From assembly GCF_001816165.1 (NCBI RefSeq), contig NZ_MDZC01000015.1, positions 62,001 to 126,000 of the forward strand: a DNA stretch of 64,000 nt, written 5' to 3'. The DNA comes from Hymenobacter glacialis. GTDB taxonomy: Bacteria; Bacteroidota; Bacteroidia; Cytophagales; Hymenobacteraceae. A program made the translations under genes and the position numbers. A model generated the notes under the pieces. That model was given only the letters and a program-made list of their open reading frames with translations. It had not been told where the DNA came from and did no database searches. Every line of letters starts with the position of its first letter. Position 1 is the stretch's first letter. Below, piece after piece: positions 1-9,067 of this stretch.

Positions 1-10
1 TTTTATCTAA

Positions 11-47
11 TTGAAAATCAAAATTATAAGCTGATTTTGATTTTCAA
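11..47. terminator. AT-rich hairpin, probable bidirectional terminator
   Basis: Positions 11-24 and 34-47 are perfect reverse complements (14 bp) around a 9-base loop. The A/T-rich arms give U-runs on either strand. It lies downstream of the minus-strand lipoprotein gene that ends at 134, so it could end that transcript or one arriving from the left. Confidence 0.5.
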
Positions 48-133
48 ATGCGTTTAAAAAGCAAAGCTGAGAACAGGAAAGAAAGTCTTCAGCCCGATGC
101 AGCACTTATTTATAAAAAGCTGCCTTTGCCTGA

Positions 134-871
134 CTAGCGTACCACTACCAGCGCGTCCTTGCGCATCCAGCCGGTGGTGGTGACGTTCTCCCAGTTGGTG
201 AAGGTGACGTAGACGGCCGCGCCGCGCTCTTCGCCCAGGCGCACTTTGTCGCCGCGCACGCAATGTGCTTTGCGGGGAGTGGCAAGGTCCGGGGAGTTGT
301 GGAAGTACGCACGGGCGGTCTGAACCACGGCGCGGCGGGCACCGCTGGTGGCCGCTGGTGGCGGGAAACTGCCGGCGCGCGGGGCCGCGTCGGGAGCGGG
401 CGGCTCGGCGGGGGCCGTGGCTGCAGGTGCCGAAGCTGCGGCCGGGCGCTCGGTAGCGGTGCTGAGCTCCTGCCGCTTAAGCCAGCCGGTGCTGCGGTTG
501 CCGGCGGGGTCCACGGAACCGGTTTTCACAAAGCCGTTCCATTCGCCTTCGCCGTAGAAAACATCGCCGCGCCGCAGGTATCGACCGTTGGGAGTAGACT
601 GCTCGGGATTGTCGAAGAAATAGGCCGTGCCCACCGCCACGCGGTAGCGTCGGCCCACGGCGGTGAGGGGCCCCGTTGGCTCAATTGAGGAAGAAGATTC
701 GGGATTATCAGGGGCAGTAGCTGAGGATTTGGGCAACGTAGCGGAATGCCGGTCTACCACCAGCTCCGAGTTGCGGCGACGGGTTTTGTCGTCGGAACAG
801 GCCCCCAGCACGGCCAGGAGCCCACCGCCCACCACCACCCATCGCCGCACCACTCCCCCACACCTAGGCAT
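134..871 (-). CDS. lipoprotein with two SH3-like repeats
   Basis: A predicted lipoprotein of 245 aa. I chose the ATG at 871 over an upstream in-frame ATG at 979 because it puts a proper lipoprotein signal at the N-terminus: basic residues, a hydrophobic stretch, then VLGAC with the lipid-bearing cysteine. After a Ser/Pro-rich linker there are two copies of a bacterial SH3-like module, one near residues 70-130 and one at the C-terminus; both run from a VAVGTAYFFDNP / VQTARAYFHNSP strand, through R-G-D and a GE turn, to TGWLKR / TGWMRK. An Ala/Pro linker separates them. By analogy with SH3b proteins it may bind cell-wall or envelope ligands; the substrate is unknown. Confidence 0.7.
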   Translation of the reverse strand: MPRCGGVVRRWVVVGGGLLAVLGACSDDKTRRRNSELVVDRHSATLPKSSATAPDNPESSSSIEPTGPLTAVGRRYRVAVGTAYFFDNPEQSTPNGRYLRRGDVFYGEGEWNGFVKTGSVDPAGNRSTGWLKRQELSTATERPAAASAPAATAPAEPPAPDAAPRAGSFPPPAATSGARRAVVQTARAYFHNSPDLATPRKAHCVRGDKVRLGEERGAAVYVTFTNWENVTTTGWMRKDALVVVR

Positions 872-1080
872 CGGCCTCTGGGAACGGGCCGCGCTCGGAA
901 CTGCAGAACGGAACAAAGAGGCGGCGAGAGGGGACAGCATTTTCGTATGGCTTAGCGGACTTTTCCATACGTACTGCAAAATCTTACGGGGGTTTCACCG
1001 CCAGCATCCATTTTGCTTAATGGCCCAAGACGTATTCAGGCCAGGCGAAACAGGGTCGGACAGCGGATAGCAAGTCGTTG

Positions 1081-1545
1081 CTCAGGAAGCTTAAGGTGAG
1101 GCTGTCGCTGTTGCCAGTTTGGATTTTGGTGGAGTGTAACGTCATCCACAGGGATGTTTCAGGCCGAAACGCGCCAATGGCCGCTCACGTAACCAGCAAT
1201 GGCGCGTACCCGACCCCAAACGTAAACCCCGTGGCCAGAACCAGCCCCTTGGGTGAGGCCTCGCTCTTGCTGGCGCCCCGGTAGCAAACGCCGTCCACGC
1301 TGGCCTGCCCCAGCCCCAAAAGGGGCACCGCAGGGAGGACAGTGCGTGGCCAGCCGCTGCCAGCCGGCCAGGGCCAGCCCCTTCATAATGAGGTACCACA
1401 GCTCAACAAAAAAGCCAACCCGAGGGGTGGCATCAACAGGAAATAGAAGTTCATGGCTTCGCATTCAGCCCGCAAAATCATACGTAGCAGCCGCAGCTTA
1501 TTGTGGCGCTCGTAGGCCACCACCTGGCGCAGCTGCTACTGGCGG
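1081..1545 (-). pseudogene. decayed small membrane-protein gene
   Basis: No single frame is open, but protein-like sequence moves between frames on the minus strand. Reading down from about 1545, one frame gives QLRQVVAYERHNK, an in-frame UAG just before it, then MNFYFLLMPPLGLAFL. A second frame then continues with VELWYLIMKGLALAGWQRL, and the first frame resumes with LLGLGQASVDGVCYRG and KGLVLATGFTFGVG up to a stop near 1180. At least two frameshifts and one nonsense codon are needed to join these. The pieces look like a small protein with one or two membrane segments; the family was not recognised. A sequencing problem is possible but less likely with several lesions. Confidence 0.45.
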
Positions 1546-1546
1546 G

Positions 1547-2140
1547 CTAGCAGGGAGAGCCAAACAGGACCTCCAGCAAGCGGCCGTTTCGAAAGAGCAG
1601 GTTTAACGAAGCGTCCAGTTCTATGCCTTTGTCGTGAAGGGGCACGCTCATTATTTCCGCCGAACGGCCTTCGTAAAGCACGGTATCGGGCTTGGCCGAC
1701 ATCGGGTAGAAGCGGCGAACGTCTCCAAGGGTAGTGTTCTTATTGAGATTCAGCTTGCCCACCTTGCCCTGGAACTTACCCGAAGTAACGTCGAAGCCGG
1801 ACATTGTTGCCTGGTTTTCGTTCACTTCGTACGTGGTACGGCCATAGAACCACAGGCGGCTGTCGGGGCCGTTTACTGTCCCTAGTTCGCCACCGCACTC
1901 AAATGTGGTTTTGGAAATGCTATCGGGCCGCCCTAGCTGGCTTTCCAGCTGCTGAACGGTCAGCAGCTCCTTGTGATTGCCGTTGACGGTAAGCGTATTC
2001 AGCTCAATAAACTCTGTGTTGGCGGGCGCCGATGTGGCTGCCTTCTGGGCTGAGCCCCCCGGCAGGGCGGGGGTAGTGGAGTTGTTTTGGCAGGCAACTA
2101 AGCAAAACAACAGAGGAGCAGTTTGGCAGAGGTGTTTCAT
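1547..2140 (-). CDS. hypothetical lipoprotein
   Basis: A 197-aa protein with a short signal peptide and a lipobox (LVAC) giving a lipidated Cys near residue 18, then a Ser/Thr/Ala/Pro-rich linker and a globular part of about 150 residues. A CGG motif near residue 82 and a final Cys could form a disulphide. The body alternates short beta-type segments (LWFYGRTTYEV, KVGKLNLNKNTTLGDV), resembling small envelope lipoproteins of Bacteroidota. No domain was recognised. It stands alone, with the decayed gene directly downstream. Confidence 0.7.
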   Translation of the reverse strand: MKHLCQTAPLLFCLVACQNNSTTPALPGGSAQKAATSAPANTEFIELNTLTVNGNHKELLTVQQLESQLGRPDSISKTTFECGGELGTVNGPDSRLWFYGRTTYEVNENQATMSGFDVTSGKFQGKVGKLNLNKNTTLGDVRRFYPMSAKPDTVLYEGRSAEIMSVPLHDKGIELDASLNLLFRNGRLLEVLFGSPC

Positions 2141-2333
2141 CGTAAATTGGTAGAGCAGGTTTTGCGCGCCAACAAGGCGAATTAATTACTGGAAGCGCGC
2201 ATCAATATTACCAAAAAGTTGCCGCTGGCACCAAAGACACAGCTACCCGGTCGGCCGTGAACCTTACATGGGTAAGCAATACTCCGCTCGTACCTGCCCG
2301 GAAAATTCTGGTGCTACCTCATTGAGCCCAAAA

Positions 2334-2394
2334 ATGTCGTGCCCAGCGTAGTTAAAGCCCCTCGTAGGCTTCAACTGCGCTCGGCACGACGTTT
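2334..2394. repeat. imperfect inverted repeat, GTCATnCTGAGC family (diverged)
   Basis: The left arm (2334-2360) and right arm (2368-2394) are about 85% complementary around a short loop. The arm core GTCGTGCCGAGCGCAGTTGA resembles the other copies of this family in the window. It follows the stop of the dehydrogenase gene at 2421 (minus strand) and may act as its terminator. Confidence 0.5.
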
Positions 2395-2420
2395 TAATTA
2401 ACCGCTTATTTGTTATCCGG

Positions 2421-3146
2421 CTACTCCAGTTTGATGCCTTGCGCCGCCATTTCCTTTTCCGCCTTGGCGTGGTTGGCCAGATACTCGGCGTGCTGGGCAG
2501 TTGTGCGCTCGGTGCCGAGGCTGGCGAGGTGCTCGCGCAGCTTCTCGGCGGGCAGGTCGGCGCCGTAGGACGGGGTGCCGGGCTGCTGCCGCCACGATTC
2601 GTGCAGGCTGCCATTGTCCACGGCATCGAAACCCAGCTCATCCACCAGGGCCATTACTTTTTGCTTGGCGGCGGCATCGTCGCCGCCCACGGGCAGGGAA
2701 ATGCGGCCGGGCGTGCCAGCAGGCTGGCCTTTGTTTTCGAGGTGGTCGGCGTAGATGTTGTTGAACACCTTCACCACCGGGCGGCCCAGGTGCTGCTGCA
2801 CCCATTCGCTTTCGGTGAGGTCGCCGGTTTCCAGCTCCGGCATTTTGCCGTCGCGCAGCAGCGGGTAGTAGTTGCTCGTGTCAATAACGGGCACATCGGC
2901 CGCCACGCCCTCGAACAGGTCTTTGGGCAGGTCGGGGATGTTTTTCAGCGGAATGGTCACCACGATGATGTCGCCGTATTGGGCCGCTTCCCGGGCCGTG
3001 ACGGGGGTGGCACCGGTTTTCTGGGCCACGTCCTTCAGCGTCTCGGGGCCCCGGGAGTTGGCAATTTGTACCGAGTGGCCGAGGCTGACGAGCCGCACGG
3101 CCAGGGCACTGCCGATGTGGCCAGCCCCGATGATTCCAATGTTCAT
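2421..3146 (-). CDS. NAD(P)-binding oxidoreductase, F420-dependent NADP reductase-like
   Basis: A 241-aa single-domain Rossmann protein. The N-terminus begins directly with the dinucleotide fold (MNIGIIGAGHIGSALA, a GxGxxG motif), followed by a basic/polar end to strand 2 (IANSRGPE) that suggests NADP(H) preference. The conserved IIVVTIPLKNI, VIDTSNYY and VVKVFNNIYADHL segments are typical of the NADPH-dependent F420 reductase-like family, which in non-F420 bacteria covers dehydrogenases of unknown substrate. Length fits the family. It is monocistronic, flanked by inverted repeats on both sides. Confidence 0.8.
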   Translation of the reverse strand: MNIGIIGAGHIGSALAVRLVSLGHSVQIANSRGPETLKDVAQKTGATPVTAREAAQYGDIIVVTIPLKNIPDLPKDLFEGVAADVPVIDTSNYYPLLRDGKMPELETGDLTESEWVQQHLGRPVVKVFNNIYADHLENKGQPAGTPGRISLPVGGDDAAAKQKVMALVDELGFDAVDNGSLHESWRQQPGTPSYGADLPAEKLREHLASLGTERTTAQHAEYLANHAKAEKEMAAQGIKLE

Positions 3147-3274
3147 ATTGCGAAGATTTAGGTTTTGCGCGGCGGCTGTGCGCTGCCGCAGGCATAGTAA
3201 ACGGATGCGGCGGCGAATTGCTTTATTTCGGCGGGAATTTGTCGGCAGAATAACGGAACTCAGACCGAAAACAG

Positions 3275-3379
3275 AACGTCATGCCGAGCGCAGCCGAGGC
3301 ATCTCGCGTGCAGTCACTATTCCTTACGATTGGTTTACTACCCCACGCGAGATGCCTCGGCTGCGCTCGGGATGACGTT
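3275..3379. repeat. inverted repeat, GTCATnCTGAGC family
   Basis: 35-bp arms at 3275-3309 and 3345-3379 match with one mismatch around a 35-base spacer. The arms start AACGTCATGCCGAGCGCAGC. The element sits between hutU and the dehydrogenase gene, both minus strand, and can form a strong hairpin in RNA from either strand. Confidence 0.85.
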
Positions 3380-3401
3380 CTATTTTTGACCTCCTGCCCT
3401 G

Positions 3402-5210
3402 CTACTCCAGCCCCGGAATCTTCGCACCACGGTCCCGAGCCACGTCCTGTGCAATTTCATACCCCGCGTCGGCGTGGCGGAAGATGCCCATGCCAGGGTC
3501 GGTGGTGAGGACGCGCTTGAGGCGTTCGGCTTTTTCGGGGGTTCCGGTGGCTACTATCACCATGCCGGAGTGGGTGCTGTTGCCAATGCCCACGCCGCCG
3601 CCGTTGTGCAGGCTCACCCAGTCGGCGCCGCTGGCGCAGTTGGCCAGGGCGTTGAGCAGGGGCCAGTCGGCCACGGCGTCGGAGCCGTCTTTCATGCCTT
3701 CGGTTTCGCGGTTGGGCGAGGCCACCGAGCCGCAGTCGAGGTGGTCGCGGCCGATGACGATGGGGGCCGAAACTTCGCCCCGCGCCACAAGTTCGTTTAT
3801 CACCAGACCGAACTTCTCCCGCTCGCCGTAGCCCAGCCAGCAAACCCGCGCCGGCAGGCCAATGAAGGGCACTTTGGCCTGGGCCTTGGCTATCCAGCGA
3901 GCCAGCATCTTATTCTCAGGAAACGTTTCGAGCAGGGCGCGGTCGATGCGCAGAATGTCCTGTGGGTCGCCGCTGAGGGCGGCCCACCGGAACGGGCCTT
4001 TACCCTCGCAAAACAACGGCCGGATGTAGCCGGGCACGAAGCCGGGGTAAAGAAACTGGCCGCTTGAGTCGCGCACTTGCAGCCCGCCTTTTTCGGCCTG
4101 GCCGCGCAGGTTGTTGCCGTAGTCCACGGCGATGGCGCCGCGCCGCTGCATCTCCAGTATGGCTTCTACGTGCTTCACGATGGACGCCAGGGCCTGCTTC
4201 TTAAACGCCTCGGGGTTGGCGGCGCGCAGGGCCAGCACCTCGGTAATGTCGCCTTCGGGAAGGTAATCCATCAGGTCGTGAGCGGAGGTCTGGTCGGTCA
4301 CGATTTCGGGTTTAAAGCCCAGTTCCAGCAGTTGCGGCAGCACCGTGGCGGCGTTGCCGGTGAGGCCCACCGACCAGCCTTTGCCGGCGGCTTTGGCCTG
4401 CTCGCACAACGCCAGGGCATGAGCGAGGTCGCGGGCCTGCTCGTCTACGTAGCCTTCGCGCACCTTTTGCTGCACCCGCTCCTCAATGGGCTCAATGACA
4501 AGGCACACGCCGTCGTTCATGGTCACGGCCAGGGGCTGGGCGCCGCTCATGCCGCCCAGACCCGCCGTGAGGGTGATGGTGCCGCGCAGACTACCGCCAA
4601 AATGCTGGTCGGCCATGGCGGCAAACGTCTCATACGTGCCCTGCAAAATGCCCTGGGTGGCGATGTAAATCCAGGAGCCGGCCGTCATCTGGCCGTACAT
4701 CATCAGGCCCAGACGGTCGAGCTCGTCGAAGTATTCCTGGGTGCTCCAGGCGGGCACTAGGTTGCTGTTGGCGATGAGCACGCGGGGCGCGTGGGCCCAG
4801 GTTTTGAGCACGCCCACGGCTTTGCCGCTCTGCACCAGCATGGTTTCGTCGGGCTCCAGCTCCTTCAGCGTTTTCACGATGACCTGATATTCCTTCCAGT
4901 TGCGAGCAGCGCGGCCGGCGCCGCCGTACACAATCAGCTCGTCATACACCAGGCTCACGGCGGGGTCGAGGTTGTTTTCCAGCATGCGCAGGGCGGCTTC
5001 GGCTTCCCAGGTTTTGCAGCGCAGTTCCGGACCGTGCTGGGCCTTCACGGTTTCTTCGGGCTTGAACTCGTAGAACATCGGGCGCTTCGTCACCTCACCC
5101 CCCGGCCCCGCATCTGCTTTAAGCGCAGAGTCCTGCGGAGAGGGGGAGCCAGATGAGAGGGAGTTGGCTTCAAGATTGAGCTCGGCGGTTTGGGTAGAGG
5201 TGGGGGTCAT
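3402..5210 (-). CDS. hutU: urocanate hydratase
   Basis: Urocanase, the second step of histidine degradation, adds water to urocanate using tightly bound NAD+ as an electrophile. The 602-aa product carries the hallmark active-site segment [12 protein letters not shown] (the PROSITE-type urocanase signature with its Cys), the N-terminal [11 protein letters not shown] and [11 protein letters not shown] segments and the glycine-rich [13 protein letters not shown] of the NAD-binding domain, and a C-terminal [15 protein letters not shown]. Family members are usually about 550-570 aa. The excess is an N-terminal segment of about 45 residues before MFYEFKP; part of it (about residues 18-40) is encoded by a repeat found elsewhere in the window, so the repeat seems to have landed in frame. 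hutG lies 3.8 kb away; hutH and hutI are not in the window. Confidence 0.97.
   Translation of the reverse strand: MTPTSTQTAELNLEANSLSSGSPSPQDSALKADAGPGGEVTKRPMFYEFKPEETVKAQHGPELRCKTWEAEAALRMLENNLDPAVSLVYDELIVYGGAGRAARNWKEYQVIVKTLKELEPDETMLVQSGKAVGVLKTWAHAPRVLIANSNLVPAWSTQEYFDELDRLGLMMYGQMTAGSWIYIATQGILQGTYETFAAMADQHFGGSLRGTITLTAGLGGMSGAQPLAVTMNDGVCLVIEPIEERVQQKVREGYVDEQARDLAHALALCEQAKAAGKGWSVGLTGNAATVLPQLLELGFKPEIVTDQTSAHDLMDYLPEGDITEVLALRAANPEAFKKQALASIVKHVEAILEMQRRGAIAVDYGNNLRGQAEKGGLQVRDSSGQFLYPGFVPGYIRPLFCEGKGPFRWAALSGDPQDILRIDRALLETFPENKMLARWIAKAQAKVPFIGLPARVCWLGYGEREKFGLVINELVARGEVSAPIVIGRDHLDCGSVASPNRETEGMKDGSDAVADWPLLNALANCASGADWVSLHNGGGVGIGNSTHSGMVIVATGTPEKAERLKRVLTTDPGMGIFRHADAGYEIAQDVARDRGAKIPGLE
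5091..5162 (-). repeat. repeat element inside the 5' end of hutU
   Basis: The segment begins CACCTCACCCCCCGGCCCC, close to the arm sequence of the large inverted repeat at 42831-42988 (CACCTCACCCCCTGACCCC), and also contains a G/A-rich GGAGAGGGGGAGCC end like that repeat's other end. Here it is translated in frame as a Ser/Pro/Gly-rich stretch in the non-conserved head of urocanase. Confidence 0.45.
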
Positions 5211-5318
5211 GGGCAGCGGGTTGGGTGGGTGGCGAAGTTAGGAAAATGTAGCGTGGCGGCGGCGTGGGTACGCCCAGGGCCCGCGGCGGCTGGTCCACCT
5301 GACCTGCCCCAGCCCGGT

Positions 5319-6500
5319 CTAGTAGTACGTATATCGCACCTCCGACACCAGGGGCTGGCCGCCGGGTTGGTTGGGGCTCTCCGTTTTGCGCAGCAACAAG
5401 CCGTGGGCGTCGTATTCGTAATCGGTGGCCGAGGAGCGGAACATTCGTAACGTAGTATCATCGGTAGTGCCGGGCCCCAGCTGGTAGGTGCGTTCCTCCC
5501 GCTTCACCAGGCCCGCGGGGTTGCGCACGTAGCGTCTGGTATAGCCCAGCACGCCAGTTGCAGGCTTTGAGGTCAGCGTCCAGCTGCCGTCGGCGGCGCG
5601 GGACTTTACCTCCTTCTCGGGCGCGGTACTGGGTGCGGGGGTGAAATAGGTGGCTGTTTCAATGAGCCCGCCCTTCGCGTCGTAGGTATTGCGGGTGCGG
5701 GGCACAGGGCGGCCGCGCCGGGTGCGGGAGGCGCGCAGCAGCTCGGGCGCGGTCAGCGGCGTCCCCAACGCTACGGGCTGGAAGTCCATCGTACCGTTCT
5801 CGACTACGCGGCCCGCCCGGCGCACGGTGTAGCTGGCCAGGAACTCGGTGGGGGTATCGGCCGCATCGTAGGCAATGGCCACCGAGCAGGTCGTGTCGCG
5901 GCCCAGTGGGTAGCTGCGCAGCAGCAGGCGCCGGGATTTTTCGTCTTCCATGCCCGGTAGTGGCTGGAAGTTGGCATCCATAGTCAGAGTGTCGCCGCGG
6001 CGCGTGCGGTGGCTTTGCTGCCACAATAGTGGCTGGTCCAGTATGCCCAGCGCGTAGGACGTGTAGAGCTGCCTGACTGGCTCGTACACAGTTTGTGAGC
6101 CAAGATATTCGCCGGCTTTGGGTACTCTGGTTACTTCCACCAGCCGGCTACTGCCATCGAAGCGCTGCCGGACCGGCTGCCCAAAATAGGGCTTAGCCAG
6201 CAGCGTTGTGTTACCGCGCCGGTCCAGCTCGGTGTACTCCGTGGTATCGAGCTGGCCCGCCCGCGTCAGCACAACGGTCTTCACCCGGCGGCGGGCGTAG
6301 TGCAGGCGGGCCAGCGAGTCGTCGGCCGACAGGTGCTGGGGCAGCACGTTCAGCGAATACAGCAGCGGCAAGTGCAGGGGCGCGCTCATCAACACGGTTT
6401 CAGTTTTAGATTGGGTGGCTGGGGCCGCCTGGCTCCGGGCAATGTGTGGGAGAAGTAGGGAGGCCATTCCCATCCCTCCGGCCAGTAGTTTACGTAGCAT
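5319..6500 (-). CDS. secreted protein with YD-like repeats
   Basis: A 393-aa protein with a signal peptide (basic MLRK, a hydrophobic core, then an ARSQA cleavage site near residue 25). The rest is beta-rich. Several segments, such as NTYDAKGGLIETATYF near residue 275 and YEYDAHGLLLRKTE near the C-terminus, look like YD/Rhs-type repeat units, common in secreted proteins of this group. There is no C-terminal sorting domain. Function unknown; it is likely periplasmic or surface associated. Confidence 0.7.
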   Translation of the reverse strand: MLRKLLAGGMGMASLLLPHIARSQAAPATQSKTETVLMSAPLHLPLLYSLNVLPQHLSADDSLARLHYARRRVKTVVLTRAGQLDTTEYTELDRRGNTTLLAKPYFGQPVRQRFDGSSRLVEVTRVPKAGEYLGSQTVYEPVRQLYTSYALGILDQPLLWQQSHRTRRGDTLTMDANFQPLPGMEDEKSRRLLLRSYPLGRDTTCSVAIAYDAADTPTEFLASYTVRRAGRVVENGTMDFQPVALGTPLTAPELLRASRTRRGRPVPRTRNTYDAKGGLIETATYFTPAPSTAPEKEVKSRAADGSWTLTSKPATGVLGYTRRYVRNPAGLVKREERTYQLGPGTTDDTTLRMFRSSATDYEYDAHGLLLRKTESPNQPGGQPLVSEVRYTYY

Positions 6501-6557
6501 CAGCAGTAGGTTTTACCTGCAAGTACGCGGTTTTTCCGCACATCCCGCCGCCCCGCC

Positions 6558-6830
6558 ATGTCCCCCGACTACACCCCCATCGACTGCCATTTCTACGACC
6601 TGCTCGAAGCAGCCGCCACCCAGCGCCGCCACATCAACCTACAGTATTTCAACGACCTACGCCAGCTCTGCCTGGGCTCCGGGGTGATAGACACGCTTTT
6701 TATTCGCGACAAAGTGGAATTCATGCGCCTGAAATCCGGTGAGGAAATTCGCCTCGACCTCCTCATCCGGCTCGACGACAAGCCCGCCCCGGGCTACGCC
6801 GACTACCCCGATTTCAGCTGCGGCTGCTAG
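6558..6830 (+). CDS. Rof-like (Rho-binding antiterminator) protein
   Basis: A 90-aa cytosolic protein. It opens with the YTPIDCHFYDLLEAAATQR pattern (compare 'Y.PI.C..YD.LE.A' of Rof/YaeO) and continues through two beta hairpins to VEFMRLKSGEEIRLDLL, matching the Sm-like barrel of the Rof family, whose known member binds Rho and blocks termination. Two or three C-terminal cysteines (SCGC) are an addition. The assignment rests on pattern and length only. It is encoded alone, divergent from the secreted YD-repeat protein. Confidence 0.6.
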   Translation: MSPDYTPIDCHFYDLLEAAATQRRHINLQYFNDLRQLCLGSGVIDTLFIRDKVEFMRLKSGEEIRLDLLIRLDDKPAPGYADYPDFSCGC

Positions 6831-6919
6831 CGTGGGGGCGTATAAATAAACGGCCACCGAGCCATCTCGGCCGCGCTCAGCAGGATTGTTGATATCTCTT
6901 GCCTAACGCAAACGGTGTC

Positions 6920-7735
6920 TTATTCGCGCTCCTGATTCACCCGGATGCCGCCATTCACGGTCACCGCCTTTACGGGGGCGCCGCCGTTGCCGAGGCTGGT
7001 TACCAACTCCTTGCGCATCATGCCCGACTTGTTAACCGGCATGCTGGCCCGGATGCTGCCCATGTTAGTGCTGGTTTCCAGCTGGGCCGAATACCCCTTG
7101 GGCAGGTTCCAGGTGATGCCGCCGTTGGTGGTTTCCACGTCCAGGCCTTTGCCGTCCCACTGCTTGCCCGAGAGGGTAATGTCCAGCCCCCCGTTTACGG
7201 TTTTGCCGGTCACGCTGCCGCCCAGGTTCGCCAGCGACACGCCGCCGTTCACCACGCTGAACTGCACATCGGCCTGCAGGTTATCGAGGCTGATGCCACC
7301 GTTTACGGTGTTCAGCACCAGGGCCGTTTGCTGCGGCACAAAAACTTCGTAGCTCACGCTGTGGCGCTCCTCCGAGCCGGCCGCGCTGGCCTGCAAGCGG
7401 TTGTTGGCCGCTTCAATGCTGACTTCCTGAACACGCTTCCGGGCCTCGGCCTCGGAGCTGGCCCAGCTTTGCACCTTGGCCCGAACGCGCACCTCCGCGC
7501 CCGACCACCCGTGCACGGTGATGCCGCCATTGGCGCCCCCGCTGATGGTGAGCGGCTGTCCGGCCGGCACGGCCATGGTCAGGTCGCGGATTTCACAGAA
7601 CCGCTTGCTTTCCGAACCGCCACGCGTCCATTTACCATCGTCACAGCCAGTCTTGAATTGGGGCTCCGTGGCAGTCTGGGCAGTGGCAGAAAGCGCAACG
7701 CAGGAAAAAGCAAGTGCAGAAAGAAGGGTTTTCAT
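6920..7735 (-). CDS. DUF4097-type secreted beta-repeat protein
   Basis: A 271-aa protein with a clear signal peptide (MKTLLSALAFSCVALSATAQ). The mature part is a series of short beta repeats with recurring NGGI / NGGV turns (GGITVHG, VNGGISLDNL, VNGGVSLANL, VNGGLDITLSG, TNGGITWNLP, VNGGIRVN), the pattern of DUF4097/DUF4098 proteins that form a right-handed beta-helix or beta-solenoid. These are often called putative adhesins but have no established function. It ends with charged residues and no membrane anchor, so it is probably periplasmic. Confidence 0.8.
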   Translation of the reverse strand: MKTLLSALAFSCVALSATAQTATEPQFKTGCDDGKWTRGGSESKRFCEIRDLTMAVPAGQPLTISGGANGGITVHGWSGAEVRVRAKVQSWASSEAEARKRVQEVSIEAANNRLQASAAGSEERHSVSYEVFVPQQTALVLNTVNGGISLDNLQADVQFSVVNGGVSLANLGGSVTGKTVNGGLDITLSGKQWDGKGLDVETTNGGITWNLPKGYSAQLETSTNMGSIRASMPVNKSGMMRKELVTSLGNGGAPVKAVTVNGGIRVNQERE

Positions 7736-8116
7736 AGGGGGGCGTGTGAAAGAATGTTGAAAGTTAGGGAATTGAATTACTAATTCAGTCCTGTGGCAAG
7801 GGCCGCAGCAGCTTGGGCGACGAATGGAGTACCAAGTAATTCCACGCTCATCATAAGCACTTCAAAACAAGCTGATTTTCGGCAGAATCACCAATTTCAC
7901 CACTTCCTGTCATCCTGAGCGCAGCGAAGCACCTGTTCAGACCGGGGCTAAGTGGAGCATAGGCCAACAGAGCGGACGCGGCAGGGCAGTGAGCGGGTCT
8001 CAGGACGGCAGGCTAGGGACTTACGAATCAGGTTATTCCCGTTCAAGCCTCCTTTTGAGGCTGAAGCCCGTATGCTTTCAGTATTCAGTTGTTTTTCTTT
8101 CCTAGCCCCTACTCCC
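7736..8116. other. intergenic region with a half inverted repeat
   Basis: A stretch of 381 bases between the divergent DUF4097 and metallo-hydrolase genes. It holds one arm of the GTCATnCTGAGC family at about 7907-7935 (GTCATCCTGAGCGCAGCGAA) with only a degenerate partner near 7996-8011. The downstream reading frame stays open into this region (in-frame ATGs at 7952 and 8072), but the conserved domain starts only at 8117. I see no other gene. Confidence 0.5.
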
Positions 8117-9067
8117 ATGGATACTGTAGCCGCCGGCGTCACCCAGCTGCGCATTCAGCGCTTTGTCAACGTTTATTTCGTCGAAACCGGCACCCCCGGC
8201 GAGTGGGTGCTCATTGATACCGGACTGCCTGGCAGCGCCAAAACCATCATTGCCGCCGCCGACAAGCTGTTTTACCCCGGCAGCCACCCCGAGGCCATTC
8301 TGCTCACCCACGGCCACCTCGACCACCTAGGCTCGGCCAAGGAGCTGGCCGACCACTGGAACGTGCCCGTTATTGCCCACCCCCTGGAGTTGCCCTACCT
8401 CACCGGGAAGGCCCAGTACCCACCGCGCGACCCCACCGTGGGCGGCTCGCTGGCTTTTATGAGCCGGTTTTTTCCCAAGCATCTCCCCAACCTCGCCGAG
8501 CGGGTGCAGGCCCTCAACGCCGACGACCCCAGCACGCCCCACCTCATGAGCTGGCGCTGGCTGCACGTGCCGGGCCACGCCCCCGGCCAGCTGGCCTTCT
8601 TCCGCGAAGCCGACCGCACCCTGCTGGGGGCCGACGCTTTTGCCACCTGTCACCACGATTCGTTGCCGGCTGTGCTGCTGGGACTACCCAAAATCAGCCG
8701 GGCCGGCACCCCGTTCAACTACGATTGGGAAGCCTCCCGCCACTCGGTGCAGCTGCTGGCCGATTTGGAGCCCAAATCCATTGGCTGCGGCCACGGGCCA
8801 GTCATAACCGGTCCTGAGGCGGCGGCGGGCCTACGCGCCCTGGCCGATAATTACCCCGTGCCCGACCACGGTCGCTACGTATCAGAAGCCGCCCGCACCG
8901 ATGCCAGCGGCGTGGAGCACCTGCCCCCCGCGCCCGCCGACAAGCTGCCCGTGCAGGCTGCCGCCATCGGCGCCGGCATCCTGCTGGCGGGCGCGGCGTG
9001 GTTCTTCACCGGCGGTCGGCGTCGCGGGCGCCAGCAGCCGCGGCCACCCCGGTCAAAAAGGCCGTAA
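8117..9067 (+). CDS. metallo-beta-lactamase-fold hydrolase with C-terminal membrane anchor
   Basis: A 316-aa protein of the MBL fold. The zinc-binding THGHLDHLG motif (HxHxDH) lies about 60 residues in, after the typical NVYFVETG and VLIDTGLPGS strands. Later ligands appear in VPGHAPGQLAF and GADAF, and in a C-terminal GCGHGP. The start at 8117 is chosen because MDTVAAGVTQLRI leads straight into the first beta strand. Unusually, the last 40 residues form a membrane segment (AAAIGAGILLAGAAWFF) followed by an Arg/Pro-rich tail, suggesting a tail-anchored enzyme. Substrate unknown. Its 3' end overlaps that of hutG by 62 bases, convergently. Confidence 0.8.
   Translation: MDTVAAGVTQLRIQRFVNVYFVETGTPGEWVLIDTGLPGSAKTIIAAADKLFYPGSHPEAILLTHGHLDHLGSAKELADHWNVPVIAHPLELPYLTGKAQYPPRDPTVGGSLAFMSRFFPKHLPNLAERVQALNADDPSTPHLMSWRWLHVPGHAPGQLAFFREADRTLLGADAFATCHHDSLPAVLLGLPKISRAGTPFNYDWEASRHSVQLLADLEPKSIGCGHGPVITGPEAAAGLRALADNYPVPDHGRYVSEAARTDASGVEHLPPAPADKLPVQAAAIGAGILLAGAAWFFTGGRRRGRQQPRPPRSKRP

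Noticed and set aside
872..979. N-terminal extension of the first lipoprotein to an upstream ATG
   Set aside because: It would bury the lipoprotein signal peptide inside the protein; ATG 871 fits better.
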